Made by a program: the position numbers and the translations under genes
DNA from: Agelas oroides
Lineage: Eukaryota; Porifera; Demospongiae; Agelasida; Agelasidae
Assembly: GCA_949130485.1 (NCBI GenBank)
Contig: OX422184.1
Coordinates: 3,347,204 to 3,411,203 of the forward strand
Length of the DNA stretch: 64,000 nucleotides
Direction: 5' to 3'
Notes under the pieces: model-generated
The model's input: the letters and a program-made list of their open reading frames with translations, nothing else
Databases searched by the model: none
What the model was told of the DNA's origin: nothing
In this document: positions 1-10,031 of the stretch, piece after piece
Layout of the letters: each line of letters opens with the position of its first letter
Position numbering within the stretch: the first letter of the stretch is position 1

Positions 1-561
1 GGTTCCCCAAATTCTCCTTGCACCAACGACTTTTTCCTTTTGGGAAGGTGGAGCTTGCTCGTGAGAGCTCCCACGTTGTTCTCCAGCTCCGGAGAGTCGT
101 TGGTCGCAGACGCTTGTTAGTTTCCTAGCCCGTTCCTCAGCACTCTGGTCAGCTCCCTGGGCTTGTCGGGGCTTCTTGGGCTTGCGTTTCTTTTGCACAA
201 CCTGAGACCACGTTCGCTCAATTCCCTCAGCCGGCTGGACAGTCGATCTCAACGTATGAACGGTACTTTTCAGTTCCTCGACTTCCAGGACCAGGGCCGC
301 CACAGCACTCTTCAACTCTGCCAGTTCAAGTGTGTGTATGTCAGACGCACAGCTGGGACAGTAGAACGGCCTGCTGTCATCACTTAGCTCAGCGAAACGG
401 GTACGAGTCAGCCCTGCACAACATCGATGCAGCCATGCTTGGCAGGAGCCCTCACAGAAGATGGAGTCTTGGCTCTTTCGTCCCCCGTCAATTACAGCCT
501 TCTCACAGACAGGGCACATAGCTGCGCTAGTCTTTGGGTTTTTAGCTTTCCGCGACGCCAT
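1..561 (-). CDS. PHD-finger protein, partial (runs off left edge)
   Basis: An uninterrupted minus-strand frame of 187 codons runs from an ATG at 561 to the window edge, so the C-terminus is missing. Residues 16-75 carry a full C4HC3 zinc pattern of PHD-finger type: Cys16-x2-Cys19, Cys36-x3-Cys40, His45-x2-Cys48, and a final C-P-S-C. A Leu/Glu-rich probable coiled coil follows (about 80-105), then a Lys/Arg/Gln-rich polar stretch. PHD fingers usually read histone H3 tails. A short PHD plus coiled coil is also typical of ORF1 proteins of CR1/L2-like retrotransposons in marine invertebrates, and I think that is at least as likely as a host gene. The sequence past position 1 would decide: an endonuclease/reverse transcriptase ORF would mean a LINE. 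Confidence 0.6.
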   Translation of the reverse strand, partial: MASRKAKNPKTSAAMCPVCEKAVIDGGRKSQDSIFCEGSCQAWLHRCCAGLTRTRFAELSDDSRPFYCPSCASDIHTLELAELKSAVAALVLEVEELKSTVHTLRSTVQPAEGIERTWSQVVQKKRKPKKPRQAQGADQSAEERARKLTSVCDQRLSGAGEQRGSSHEQAPPSQKEKVVGARRIWGT

Positions 562-1007
562 TACTCAAACCGTCAATTTACAGGTAGTGGTGAGTATAAT
601 GCTGTTTGGGATGAGAAACTTGGCTTGTGCTATGCCCTTGTTCAGTGCAAGTGTTTGTGCGTGTGTGCGCACAGTTAAAGCGAGAAGATTCACACTAGGG
701 TTATTGAGAGCAAAAGCAAGTACAAAAACGGCTCGAGCCGAAAGCAAGATTCCAATCCAGTAGTGGTGCTCACCTCTAGCGGATACAGGATGATTGGTAA
801 CTTCAGGATCGGAATTCTTTCACTGAAATGTACAGCTGGCTCTTCTCTACAATTCTAGTTTGCCCACGTGGCTCCAGCGGTCACGCTCCGATCACGCGAA
901 GCCTGAGAAAATCTCAGGAAATAAACCGGAAGCGTGGTTGCTACGCGTTGCTAACCGCAGGAAAAAATTTGGGGGGCGTGTCTTAATGTCCACGCGTGAA
1001 TGTACGG

Positions 1008-1463
1008 AAAACAGCTAGGGATGAGGCTATTATGCTCAAAAATTCACCCTTTATGCTATGCTAGAATGCTTCAAACTATGTCCGATTATGCTCTTGGTGT
1101 GTCCCTATTATGCTCATGCAGCAAGTTAATCAATTAATAGAATTTAGTTAAAACTGCGCCCCCAAGATGCTCACACTAACAAAATTAGCGCTGTTGATCC
1201 ACCCTTTAGAGCGTAGTGCTACTTAGCTGCTTTTATCATGATCTTTGTCAAAACAAGCTTCACCACAAAGGAGGAGTCAGACATGAAACATCCCTTATGA
1301 ATAGAAAGGCACACCTCTAACAGTTCATACCCATGCGCGCGCAGTGGAAGCACCTTACGCGCTCAATGTTACCTTCCGATTATTCCCGATTATGCTCGCT
1401 CTGCAGAGCTACCGATTATTCCGGAAACTATGCCAGCATATTAGCCGCATCCCTAAAAACAGC
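1008..1463. mobile_element. hAT-like MITE with 8-bp target duplication
   Basis: The element is 1016-1455 (440 bp). The left end TAGGGATGAGGCTATTATGC and the inverted right end (TAGGGATGCGGCTAATATGC read on the minus strand) match at 18 of 20 positions. Both sides carry the identical 8-mer AAAACAGC (1008-1015 and 1456-1463), the target-duplication length of hAT transposons. The interior holds repeated TATGCTC-like motifs and no ORF. It is therefore a non-autonomous copy. TIR and target duplication are seen directly; the hAT assignment is inferred. Confidence 0.8.
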
Positions 1464-1646
1464 CGTGGTAAACAGAACGGCCCAGATGTTTTTGGCCGCG
1501 CCCACCTTCTGATGGCTGCGCATGCGCTGTAAAGGCACAGGGATATTGACGAGAGACAAGGGATGAACAGACCGAACAGTGCCGGCTCAGAACGAGGCTA
1601 ATATGATCTAGCAGCATTGCATCAGCTGTATAGTGTGAAAAAGATG

Positions 1647-1733
1647 TAGGGATGGGGCTTTGCCAATATGTTGACCTTTGCTTTCATGCATTATCCCTAC
1701 CTTGTTTGCATACTTTTTGGCATGCCATCCCTA
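1647..1733. repeat. Short inverted repeat with TAGGGATGG ends
   Basis: An 87-bp stretch starts TAGGGATGG and ends CCATCCCTA, with little similarity between. The ends resemble those of the hAT-like MITE at 1016-1455, and it may be a solo internally deleted copy. No clear target duplication was found. Confidence 0.4.
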
Positions 1734-3954
1734 CATGTTTTTTAAGTCTTGTTTCTGTACTTTTTTTCTTAGTTACAGTTAGACCTAACAGTCGAATCGC
1801 CAGCGTACGTAACGTCAATACCTGCCCGTACAAATTTATTTACAACGCGGCGTGCGTACGTGCGCAATAATATACGGAGGTGCGCGAAAATGCACGGAAG
1901 CTGCATGAATATTTTAACCGCTGTAACTCAGTGTTGTTTTTTTTGCTAAAACCAAAACTAAAATGCATTTTAGTAAGGCATAAAACCTTTTAGTAATTAA
2001 AACTAAAACTAAACCAACAGTTTGAATCTGTAGCCTAATTAAACTAAAACTAAACTACTAGTCCGAACATTAAACTAAAACAACACTGCTGTAACTCAGG
2101 AAGCCAATACAGAAATAGCATAAAAATAGAAGGACATGCAATGCATAAGTAGGCCTTCATGTGTAGCACGTTTAGGACTTATTTCAGCTTTAGGAGCAAA
2201 GATACTGCAGCTGCAGAGTGATATTCCGGGTCTGTGCCAACAAAGCTGGAACATTTGCCGTAGCCACCTACTGGAACTATTCCAAAGGCATGCTGTAATC
2301 TGACTGGGTATATTTCATAAAACTAGACCATAAAAATCAGTGTCCACTGTGGCATAACAGTTCAGCGCATGTTCCAAAAACATAGGTATCAAATACTGCT
2401 TTTATGGTGTACGTGCATATATTGTTCAATCTGTCAAGTTCACACACAACTCATTTTGGTTGATATATCATGTTTACATGTAATTGGATACAAATCAACA
2501 GTAAACAGGTGAACACAGGTTGCAGTGAGACAACAATAATGATTGAGCAGAATTCCGGCTAGAGGGCTCAGTCCAGGGATAAAAGAGTTACCATGGGAAT
2601 TTCTGGCAACTTTTGGTAACTCCAACAAGGCCTGTGTGGTGAATATACTCAACTGGTCTTTCAGGCACACTCTGCTGGAGAACAGGAAGTAATTATCATT
2701 ACCAAATTTATGGCTGAATCAATGATGGCCTGCACAGCACACATTCGGCATGCTACTAAGGCATTTATAACCCCCACAGTGTCCTGAAACACCTAGCATA
2801 TGGAATGCTACACAGTGATTGAATGCTCTTAAGCAATAGCTAGATTGCATCAAAATCTAATGTGCTCTTGGTAATAGTTATAACTTGTATTCTTGTCTTT
2901 CTGTGGAAACACTGGGACACAAGTCTTGTACTCGTTGAGTAGTCTGGGGCAAATAGAAGTAAAATATCCCCAAAATATCAAGTAGATAGGCTCCAGCAAT
3001 GAATGATGGAGTGAAGACCCCCACATAATCAAATGGTTAGATCATATTTCGGTGGCACATTTGCTGTAGCCAGCACCTACAACCTCCAAAATTCATGTGT
3101 GTTACCTACAGTTGCTGTAGTTCTTAGCAGCGCATATATCGTTTGTGTCCACTACCCTAGTATGGAAAGCGAGCATAAAACGTTCCTACCCATGACCACA
3201 TGCCCCACACTTACGACGGTTTCCTGGACCCTGTTTAACCTTCAACTTGCTTTCAGTACTCATTCCTACATTCTATTATCTTAGTACTAGCAGCTGAGCT
3301 TACCTCTAGACAGGATTTCTACCTACGTCTCCAACGCCAGCCTTCCAAACACAGCTGAACCGCTCCTGCATTTCCCGCTCCAAATAGTGCCTCTTGGATT
3401 ACGTCATTGCAATTAAAGTCCCCGTTTTACGCACGCTGGCGATTCGACTGCTAAGCCTAAGAATATTTCAAGTGTAACCACAACATCAGAACTTGAAACG
3501 GCGTTGACAGTTTAGTAGTGGTTCCAGGCATGTAATAATTATGTGTAATATAGCCAGCTAGAACCTGATGAAGGGCCAACCACTCTCCCTACCAAACTTT
3601 GTGAAACAAATTTCATGATTCAGTTGTCATGACGACTGACCAGCTGCAGCACAGAACATCATACTGACAACTGACCATCCTAGCTTTACAGTTCACTATA
3701 AAAGCTGTGGAGTAGGCTATTTTTAGTTTAACTACAAGTAGGTAGCGCCTTACCTACGCGGTGTTCATAAGCCTTGCCCAATGCCGCGGGGGGGGGGGGG
3801 GAAATGCCCGCTGGCAATTTTCGCTTGTGTATTAGTCTTGCTTCCAGACCAATCACCGTGGTCTTTGGTTTGGGAACGAGACTTCGTGTGCGCATACGTA
3901 CAAAATTAGAAAATGGCATCCTAAGCAACGGACAGCAGCCTCAGAGTGTTGTGA
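1734..3954. other. Intergenic, no gene recognised
   Basis: AT-rich sequence with short chance ORFs only. There is a degenerate run of AAACTAAAACTAA motifs at 1945-2080 and a 14-base G run at 3789. I see no conserved domain, splice pattern or transposon end. Confidence 0.4.
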
Positions 3955-4053
3955 ATGGCTTTTGTTGACCAGGGTGAATTTGAAGCTATGAAGACGCTGA
4001 GTGGTCGTAGAGCTCCGCGCTGTGATAAGCATCAGTTTCGTACTAAAATGACG
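3955..4053 (+). other. Possible lone first exon (unrecognised)
   Basis: An ATG at 3955 opens 33 codons ending in ACG followed by GTGAGTA, a consensus splice donor. It lies about 340 bp upstream of the archaemetzincin pseudogene on the same strand and could be its 5' exon, but no similarity to that family is visible. Codon content is unremarkable. Low confidence. Confidence 0.2.
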
Positions 4054-4395
4054 GTGAGTACTTTAAACCGTTTGCGAGATATCGTTGTTGAACGTAGCGG
4101 TCGTAACAAGAATACGAAAAATGGCACTTTCGCTACCGCACACTTTTGCGTTTAGCTGTCTTCCGCGTGGCTTTTGGCCACTTATATGAGTCTTGCTGAT
4201 CACAAAGGCACCCAAAGAGGACGTATGGGCGCTTAAATGGGCTTTTAACGTATTTGTGGTGAAGTTATACGGCTTTTGCTTAAGTATTGCGGCCTGCGCG
4301 TCGGCGCCATCCCTACATAGAGAGTCTACCGACTCTCTGATACCCTCCCGGTATATTATCTATGATTCCGTCCTCCCTCCCCCAAGAAACGCCTG

Positions 4396-4828
4396 GAGGC
4401 AATTGGTAGTGGGCAGTTGGCAAGAGAGTATGATCCAACTAGTAGCTTCTTCAAAGAAATCCCCAAACCGACATCCATTGATGACTGGCTTGCACAGTAC
4501 AACGAAACAGGGCAAACATACAAGCAATTTCTCAGAGAAGGTCCCTGGTTATCAAACAGAAAACTAAAGTATATCAAGAGCACTTTTGACCGATCTGGAA
4601 GTTAGTGTGTTTAGCTTTTGCAGATACAACCCAACTCTTACCGCGGTCTCAACAGAATTCTCAGCCGGGCACCAGCTGTACAATACGGTTTCTATGCCAA
4701 CTGAAGAATAGCGGTGACTTGTTCTCGAGAGAAGTTGCAAGCTATTGGTCCACGAGATATCCCACTTGCTGGGCATTGACCACTGCATCTGGTACTCCTG
4801 TTGTATGAATGGGTCTGGACACTTTTCT
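4396..4828 (+). pseudogene. Archaemetzincin-like metalloprotease, pseudogene
   Basis: Three blocks resemble the AMZ family. Block 1 (about 4396-4602) is N-terminal, with an FFKEIPKP...DDWLAQY...GQTYKQF pattern. Block 2 (about 4622-4708) is a short piece starting RYNPTL. Block 3 (4718-4828) has the active site HEISHLLGIDHC (4751-4786), then Cys-Cys-Met-Asn-Gly-Ser, matching the family's HExxHxxGxxHCx4CxMNGS zinc signature. Blocks 1 and 2 are in different frames. Blocks 2 and 3 share a frame but are separated by TAG (4709) and TGA (4715), and the region that normally lies between them is gone. The 3' end breaks abruptly at 4828 into antisense kinase sequence. Archaemetzincins are zinc aminopeptidase-like proteins; this copy cannot make one. 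Confidence 0.75.
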
Positions 4829-5392
4829 GAAGTATTCCATAGCTGTAGACATCTCCCTTCACAGTTTTGATGGATTCCTATCTCTCACCAGAGGCTGCGT
4901 ACACAGGTGCACCTGGTCCTATGGTCTTGGCCTGCATTGCAAGCTTTACGAAGCCAAAATCTGAGAGCTTAGCTTTCCACTGGTTGTTGGGTTTAGCCTC
5001 CAAGAGAACATTGGCAGAGCTAACATCTCGGTGGATGATTTCACCGTGGTGATGAAGGTGAAGGTAGTTGAGGGCTGAAGCAATGTCTCGGAAGATATTC
5101 AGCTTGCTGGAACCTTCAAGGAGGTTCCTCTCATATGCCTTTCTAAGTGACATGTAAAGCAATTCTGTGACCACCAGTGGATCATTCTCTGACGTCTATA
5201 AGCATCACCAAGTTGGGATGTCAGATCTGCGCCATGATGCTAATTTTCTTGTGGATGACCTCAATATACTCCGGCTCCTTGAATCATGTCATGTAGACCT
5301 TTTACTGCACTCATTGTCCTCGAAATGTGCCCTCCACAACAAACTCCCAAGCTCCAGTGCCAAGAGTCTTCTGCATGTTGAGAGAGACTTAG
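4829..5392 (-). pseudogene. NHR-kinase family fragment G (kinase middle only)
   Basis: This is a copy of the middle of the kinase exon, truncated at both ends. Recognisable are the VTELL hinge region, the catalytic loop HRDVSSANVLL and a DFG motif (DFGFVKL instead of the family's DFGSAKL). The activation segment frameshifts at YAASGER and stops at 4878. The last roughly 75 residues are missing because the sequence joins the archaemetzincin pseudogene at 4828/4829. On the other side similarity ends near 5392, just upstream of the glycine loop. No NHR exon lies upstream before 10359. It is a dead fragment, the outermost of the array in this window. Confidence 0.8.
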
Positions 5393-6907
5393 CTACTCAG
5401 AAATATGTTACATCTATGAAGTTTCTTTGGCTACTGCTTTTATAGGATGTATTTGTTTTTGATATTTGATACACATAGTCACCAGTACAATCATGTATAT
5501 GCATATTGCAAACTACTTGACAATGGGAAGGCTTGGAAACAAGGCATAGTCAAGGTCCCTAATATGGCTGGCTACCTGTTTGCACAAATCCCATAGGCCT
5601 GAACACAGAGTGATGTGCTATGGTACATATCCCGTTGTATGCAAGTGTCGTCACACTTTCAACACCATTTTCATAACTGCAGCATGTGCCCTCTGACAGT
5701 TGGTGTAGCACATTTACAGTTTACAGCTAATAACATTGATAGGTGCATTACATCATCAGCCTGTACTGAAATATGCATGCTAAGGCAACCTGGTACAAGA
5801 TGTGGCAGTGTTGGATATGCGTGTCTTCCATGATTAACAGTATTGCCTCTACCATAGCCTGATGCACTTCACCCATATTTGGTCATCTCAGTTGCATGCA
5901 TTTTGTGTGACACATCAAAGGATGCTTTCAATTTGAATCAAAGTGTGGTTGAGAAACTTCTCCCTTTGTTCAATTAGCTTCAGAAGGCCTAGCTATAAGT
6001 CAGCATTTCTGGTTAGGTTTGGTGTTTCTTTGATCTTACACATCTGCCCCTGGAGGATTCCTTGGTTGCATGCATGGTTGTGTTAGAAATGCAGCCAAAT
6101 AGGTCTTCGGAATAAAGAGACTGGTTTAACTAAAGAAGAAGCACCTCAATGGCTGTCAATAATCACTGGATTGGATTACTGGAATGGACTACTGGACTGA
6201 CCTTTTTTTCACACTAATAATCTTTTATATGACCTATGACAAGATTTGCTTGCCTGAAGCTTTCTGACATGACCTATTGCCTCTCCTGCTAGCCTCGTAC
6301 CCAAGCTCCTCCCCTGCAGAAGACCCTGGGTATGAGGCTATCTCTTGCTATCTTGCCTTTTTTAACTATGTAAGTAACAATGTATTTTTCCTTGTAAACT
6401 GGATGGTGGCGAAGGACTAGGAACGAGGCTAGAATGAGGTACATGTACACACTGTCCACATTTTTCCGCAGCAAGTGCAATGCAGATGCCAGTATTTGTA
6501 ATGTAGGCATGGATTAGAGTCTCGGTTGCTTGGAACAGTAGCACACAACGCTGGTGAAGCTTGGGTTGACAGCTTGCTTGAGAAGAGTGATCATGCTCAC
6601 TGTTGGTAGGTAGCTACCACACACAGTCAAGTATGCTTCACAATACGAGTGAGAATGTGTAGGCAGCTACTTGACAGACTTTATCCTGCAAATCCTGCAA
6701 AGGTGTTGTATCCCTCGCATGTGAAGTGTTCAGGTGCCGACAATGTGATTATAGCAGTGACCTTTTATACTCTCTTTTGAATGGTACAAGTCCTAGACCC
6801 CAGAGCTGCTTCTGGAGAGAGCTACAAATCGGTGACAAACGTATGCCAATAATCGCTAGAAACGCCGGTAATGTAGCAAAATGGGTCTTCTCAAAGAGAA
6901 ACTAATT
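5393..6907. other. Intergenic with one small MITE
   Basis: No gene recognised. A 51-bp member of the TAGCCTCG family lies at 6290-6340, with degenerate flanking 8-mers TCTCCTGC and TCTCTTGC, perhaps an aged target duplication. Confidence 0.45.
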
Positions 6908-7893
6908 GAACTAAAGAAGATCAAAGCTCTTGGACGGAATCTCAAGAAACCTATTTTGGAAACATTCCTGGGACTTATGATACTATCACTCAGGCGCAAC
7001 TGAGATGACCTAAAATACGATTAAAGTAGCACAATTTACCATTGTAATAGTGCAAAATGTCCCCCCCTCCCCCCCCCCCCCCCCCCCCCCCCCCCAAAAA
7101 AAGTGGCCCCCTAGGACACTCTACACTAGTGTAAAGTGTCCCCCCTCAGTGAAAAGCCCCCCCCCCCATATAGGACACTATGCACTAGTGTAAAGTGTCC
7201 CCTCTTCAGTGTAAAGAGCCCCATAGGTCTATGTCTTGGGGGGATACTTTACACTATAGTGTCCTTCCCAACATGCATGAAGTTGGCTGATCTGCCTTAC
7301 CTGTGTGACTTAAATCAAAGTGGCCATATAGCAGCTATATGACATTAAAGAGAAGCTTGTGCTTAACAACAAAAGTATAAACATTCAATGTATAATAGTT
7401 GTCAAATTCTAAGTAGCTATATATAGCACAAACTACAAACTTAAATAATATCCACAGTATTAGCAATCACTAGCTACTTCCCTAACGAATGTTACACAGA
7501 TTAGCTATAGCTAGTTACATTGTGAACAAACCACAAAGAGTCCTTTGACTGTGTGAACACATCCTTGTCAATTCCCCTTCACACGCCATGTGAAACCATT
7601 CCTTGCATTGTGAGCACTGTACTAGTGCCCGCAGGATTGAACGGTTTTTGCCCAAGGCTGGCGGCAAACACTCTGGGTCGATGCACAAAGAACCTAGATA
7701 CACTACAAAGAGCTATACAAGTTAACAAAGGCCTATACAAAGAAAAAAGAACACACTAGAACAATACTATTGTTCACAGAACTAAAGAAGGAGCTCTTGG
7801 ACGAAATTTCAAGAAACCTATTTTGGAAGCATTCCTGGGACTTATAATAATAATACACTCAGGTGCAACTAAAAATACAGTTAAAGTAACCCA
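6908..7893. repeat. Direct repeat pair around C-rich low-complexity tract
   Basis: Segments 6908-7035 and 7779-7893 are diverged direct copies (shared landmarks include AACTAAAGAAG, CTCTTGGACG and GCATTCCTGGGACTTAT). Between them lies a C-rich tract with a run of over 30 cytosines near 7066-7095, and a local array of GTGTAAAGTGTCCCC-like units with ACACTAGTGT palindromes (7110-7265). The copies may be ends of a larger element. Confidence 0.5.
7515..7703 (-). pseudogene. Zinc-finger (PHD-like) relic
   Basis: A 62-codon frame contains VQCSQCKEWFHMACEG, the C-x2-C-x4-H-x2-C second half of a PHD-type finger. A less clear Cys-containing stretch precedes it (LCIDPEC). No partner exon was found. 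Such fingers are common in transposon proteins of invertebrates, and the fragment lies between the two direct repeats, so a transposon relic is the likeliest reading. Confidence 0.35.
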
Positions 7894-7982
7894 ATATTTA
7901 GTCTGTAACTGAAGCAACCCCACTCAGGTTAATTAAAACAACCCTCGACTTTTTCTAGCACCGTGTCAGTCATAAGAGCACT

Positions 7983-9176
7983 ATGACAGGTCGCTGGAAG
8001 CCGGTATTAGCGACTGCTATTGCCCTAGTAATAATACCCCTCCTCATCCTGCGAAATACGTGTCAGACCCGCCCTACGGCGAGATTAGACACCACTTTCG
8101 ATACCCAGCTGGAAAGATTGGATTCCCCCTCAGATACCCAGGAGAGATTGGATGCCCTCTCGGGTTCCCCTGCACAGTGTGCCAATGACTGTTCTCCTTG
8201 CTCGAAGTCACCAGAGTATTGGAACCTTACCTGCCATGATATCATTGAAACCCAAGCCAAGAAAAGGAGGCCTCAACTTGAATATAGACGAAAAGTGATT
8301 CTGTCGTCTGACACAGAGAATTTCTTCTATGCTTGGTTTGCCCCAATTACTTCTCTCCTTTGGATGGAGGTAATGAAATGGAAGCCTGTGTACATTTTTG
8401 TGTACAGAGCAGAATCTGACATAGGACCAGTGTTGAAGTACATCATCAGACATGTGGAGGCAGCAGGAGCAGAGGTTATCAAAATAAGAAACACACTTCC
8501 AGAACCTCACTACTTAAGAAGCATGGTGGTCTCAACATCCCGGTTTGTAGTCAGTTGTAGGGACTGGCCTGGTAATCCCTACATGTTAATATCGGATGGC
8601 GATATGTGGCCAATGAGTGCTGAAATATTCAATCAGCAAACATCAGTTGAAAGGTCTGTTCACATTCTCTGGCCCAAAAACTATGTGCTGGGCAAAAGTG
8701 TAATTCCTGCGTGCTATGTAGGCATGAAGTTATCAACATGGAGAGAAGTTATGCATATTACAAAAGGTGATGACATGCTGCAAACTATTGCTGGATTACG
8801 TGACTTAGTGGGAAATGGCTCTCTTTCCAAAAATGCTCAGTGGGATGTTGATCAGCAGGCATTCACCAAAAGGTTGTATCACTGGAGAGGTTTTCCCCCA
8901 AAAGTCCATTTTTATCCCCATGATTGTTCAAAAGATCGACTTAATCGTGCTCTCAGGAGCGAGAGATTTGTGTGGCATCCTGGTTTATTGGATTCACATG
9001 TACTTCGCCCTGGCTTCACACCTCAACACTGGCCACGGCTCAGACAACTGGCAGCTCATTTTCTCAATGAAGAGCAAATGAAGTGGGTTGATGCATACAC
9101 AGAGAGATTCTGTCGCTTACTGTTTTGTACAGAGAATGCAACAGAGGATAATAGAAAACCTTACTTTCATCCATGA
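7983..9176 (+). CDS. Type II membrane glycosyltransferase-like protein
   Basis: A complete single-exon ORF of 397 residues. Residues 8-23 form one hydrophobic segment after a short basic N-terminus, the layout of a type II Golgi membrane protein. A Ser/Thr/Asp-rich stem (25-75) and a lumenal domain follow. In that domain LISDGDMWPM (203-211) holds a DxD-type motif (Asp205-Gly-Asp207), as in metal-dependent GT-A glycosyltransferases, and WDVDQ (287-291) is a plausible second acidic site. N-glycosylation sequons lie at Asn81, Asn278 and Asn385, and Cys residues are paired in the stem. I cannot name the donor sugar or acceptor. A TTTTTCTAG just upstream (about 7960) could be the acceptor of a 5' UTR intron. 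An AATAAA occurs about 300 bp after the stop (near 9475). It sits on the opposite strand from the kinase array and seems unrelated to it. Confidence 0.75.
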   Translation: MTGRWKPVLATAIALVIIPLLILRNTCQTRPTARLDTTFDTQLERLDSPSDTQERLDALSGSPAQCANDCSPCSKSPEYWNLTCHDIIETQAKKRRPQLEYRRKVILSSDTENFFYAWFAPITSLLWMEVMKWKPVYIFVYRAESDIGPVLKYIIRHVEAAGAEVIKIRNTLPEPHYLRSMVVSTSRFVVSCRDWPGNPYMLISDGDMWPMSAEIFNQQTSVERSVHILWPKNYVLGKSVIPACYVGMKLSTWREVMHITKGDDMLQTIAGLRDLVGNGSLSKNAQWDVDQQAFTKRLYHWRGFPPKVHFYPHDCSKDRLNRALRSERFVWHPGLLDSHVLRPGFTPQHWPRLRQLAAHFLNEEQMKWVDAYTERFCRLLFCTENATEDNRKPYFHP

Positions 9177-9675
9177 TTGTGAAACATTTACACAGTGATA
9201 ACGTTGTGAGAAACATTCAATGTATGTTCTCTACAGCTGGGGTAGCTAGCAAATTCTGTGTTAAAACACCCATGTTGTTTTTGCTGTGTAGGAGGCTTGC
9301 AAACTTGCAGCTACTTATGTAAGGATGGATTGGTTATGTGGGAGTGAATCATCCCAACATATTTTTTCCAGGACCGTCCCTACATTCAGCTGATATCTAT
9401 GAAATCATTTTTATATTAAATTTTGTTTGTGCCGTGTCTGGTGGAGGAGGGGTAGTCCAATACACTGAATACAAAATAAAATTTCCTAACTCAGGTAACC
9501 TTGTTCCCAGGCCACCTCCAGATTTTATCTCACACCCGAAGTTTTCTCCACAGCTGCAAGATAAATCTGGGTCTATCCTAGAAACAAGATAGATACAACT
9601 CAAGGTTTGTGGCCATTAATTATAGCATTTTCAGAGAAGTTGGGTCAAAGTTCCAACCAGAAACCTGTACCATCT

Positions 9676-9953
9676 CATGTATCTTCTTCTTTCTCATGGT
9701 GTCTCCTGATGTCTCATGATGCGGCATCATGAAGTGTCATGGTGTCTAATGGTGCCTCATAAGGTTTTATCAAAATGTTGTGATGTCTCATAATGATTCA
9801 TTGTGTTTCACAATGTCTCATGGTGTCTCGTGGTGACTCATGATTTCTCATGGTATCTCATGATATCTCATCATATCTCTTAGTGACTCATGGTGTCTTG
9901 TGATAACTCATAGTGTCTCATCATGTCTCACTTGGTCCCATGATGTCTCATGG
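9676..9953. repeat. Degenerate TCTCATGGTG-type tandem repeat
   Basis: About 280 bp made of 9-12 bp imperfect units around TGTCTCATGATG/TCTCATGGTG. The length varies and no unit is perfectly conserved, so it is an old microsatellite-like array. It abuts a TAGCC-family MITE. Confidence 0.7.
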
Positions 9954-10031
9954 TAGCCTCATTCCCAGGCAACCCCCAGATTTTAAATCAGGTGCAAGAT
10001 TAAATCTGGGAGTGGCCTGGGAATGAGGCTA
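9954..10031. mobile_element. TAGCCTCG-family MITE
   Basis: A 78-bp hairpin starting TAGCCTCATTCCCAGGC and ending GCCTGGGAATGAGGCTA, with an internal second inverted pair around CCAGATTTTAAATC / GATTAAATCTGG. No clean target duplication here. Confidence 0.7.
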
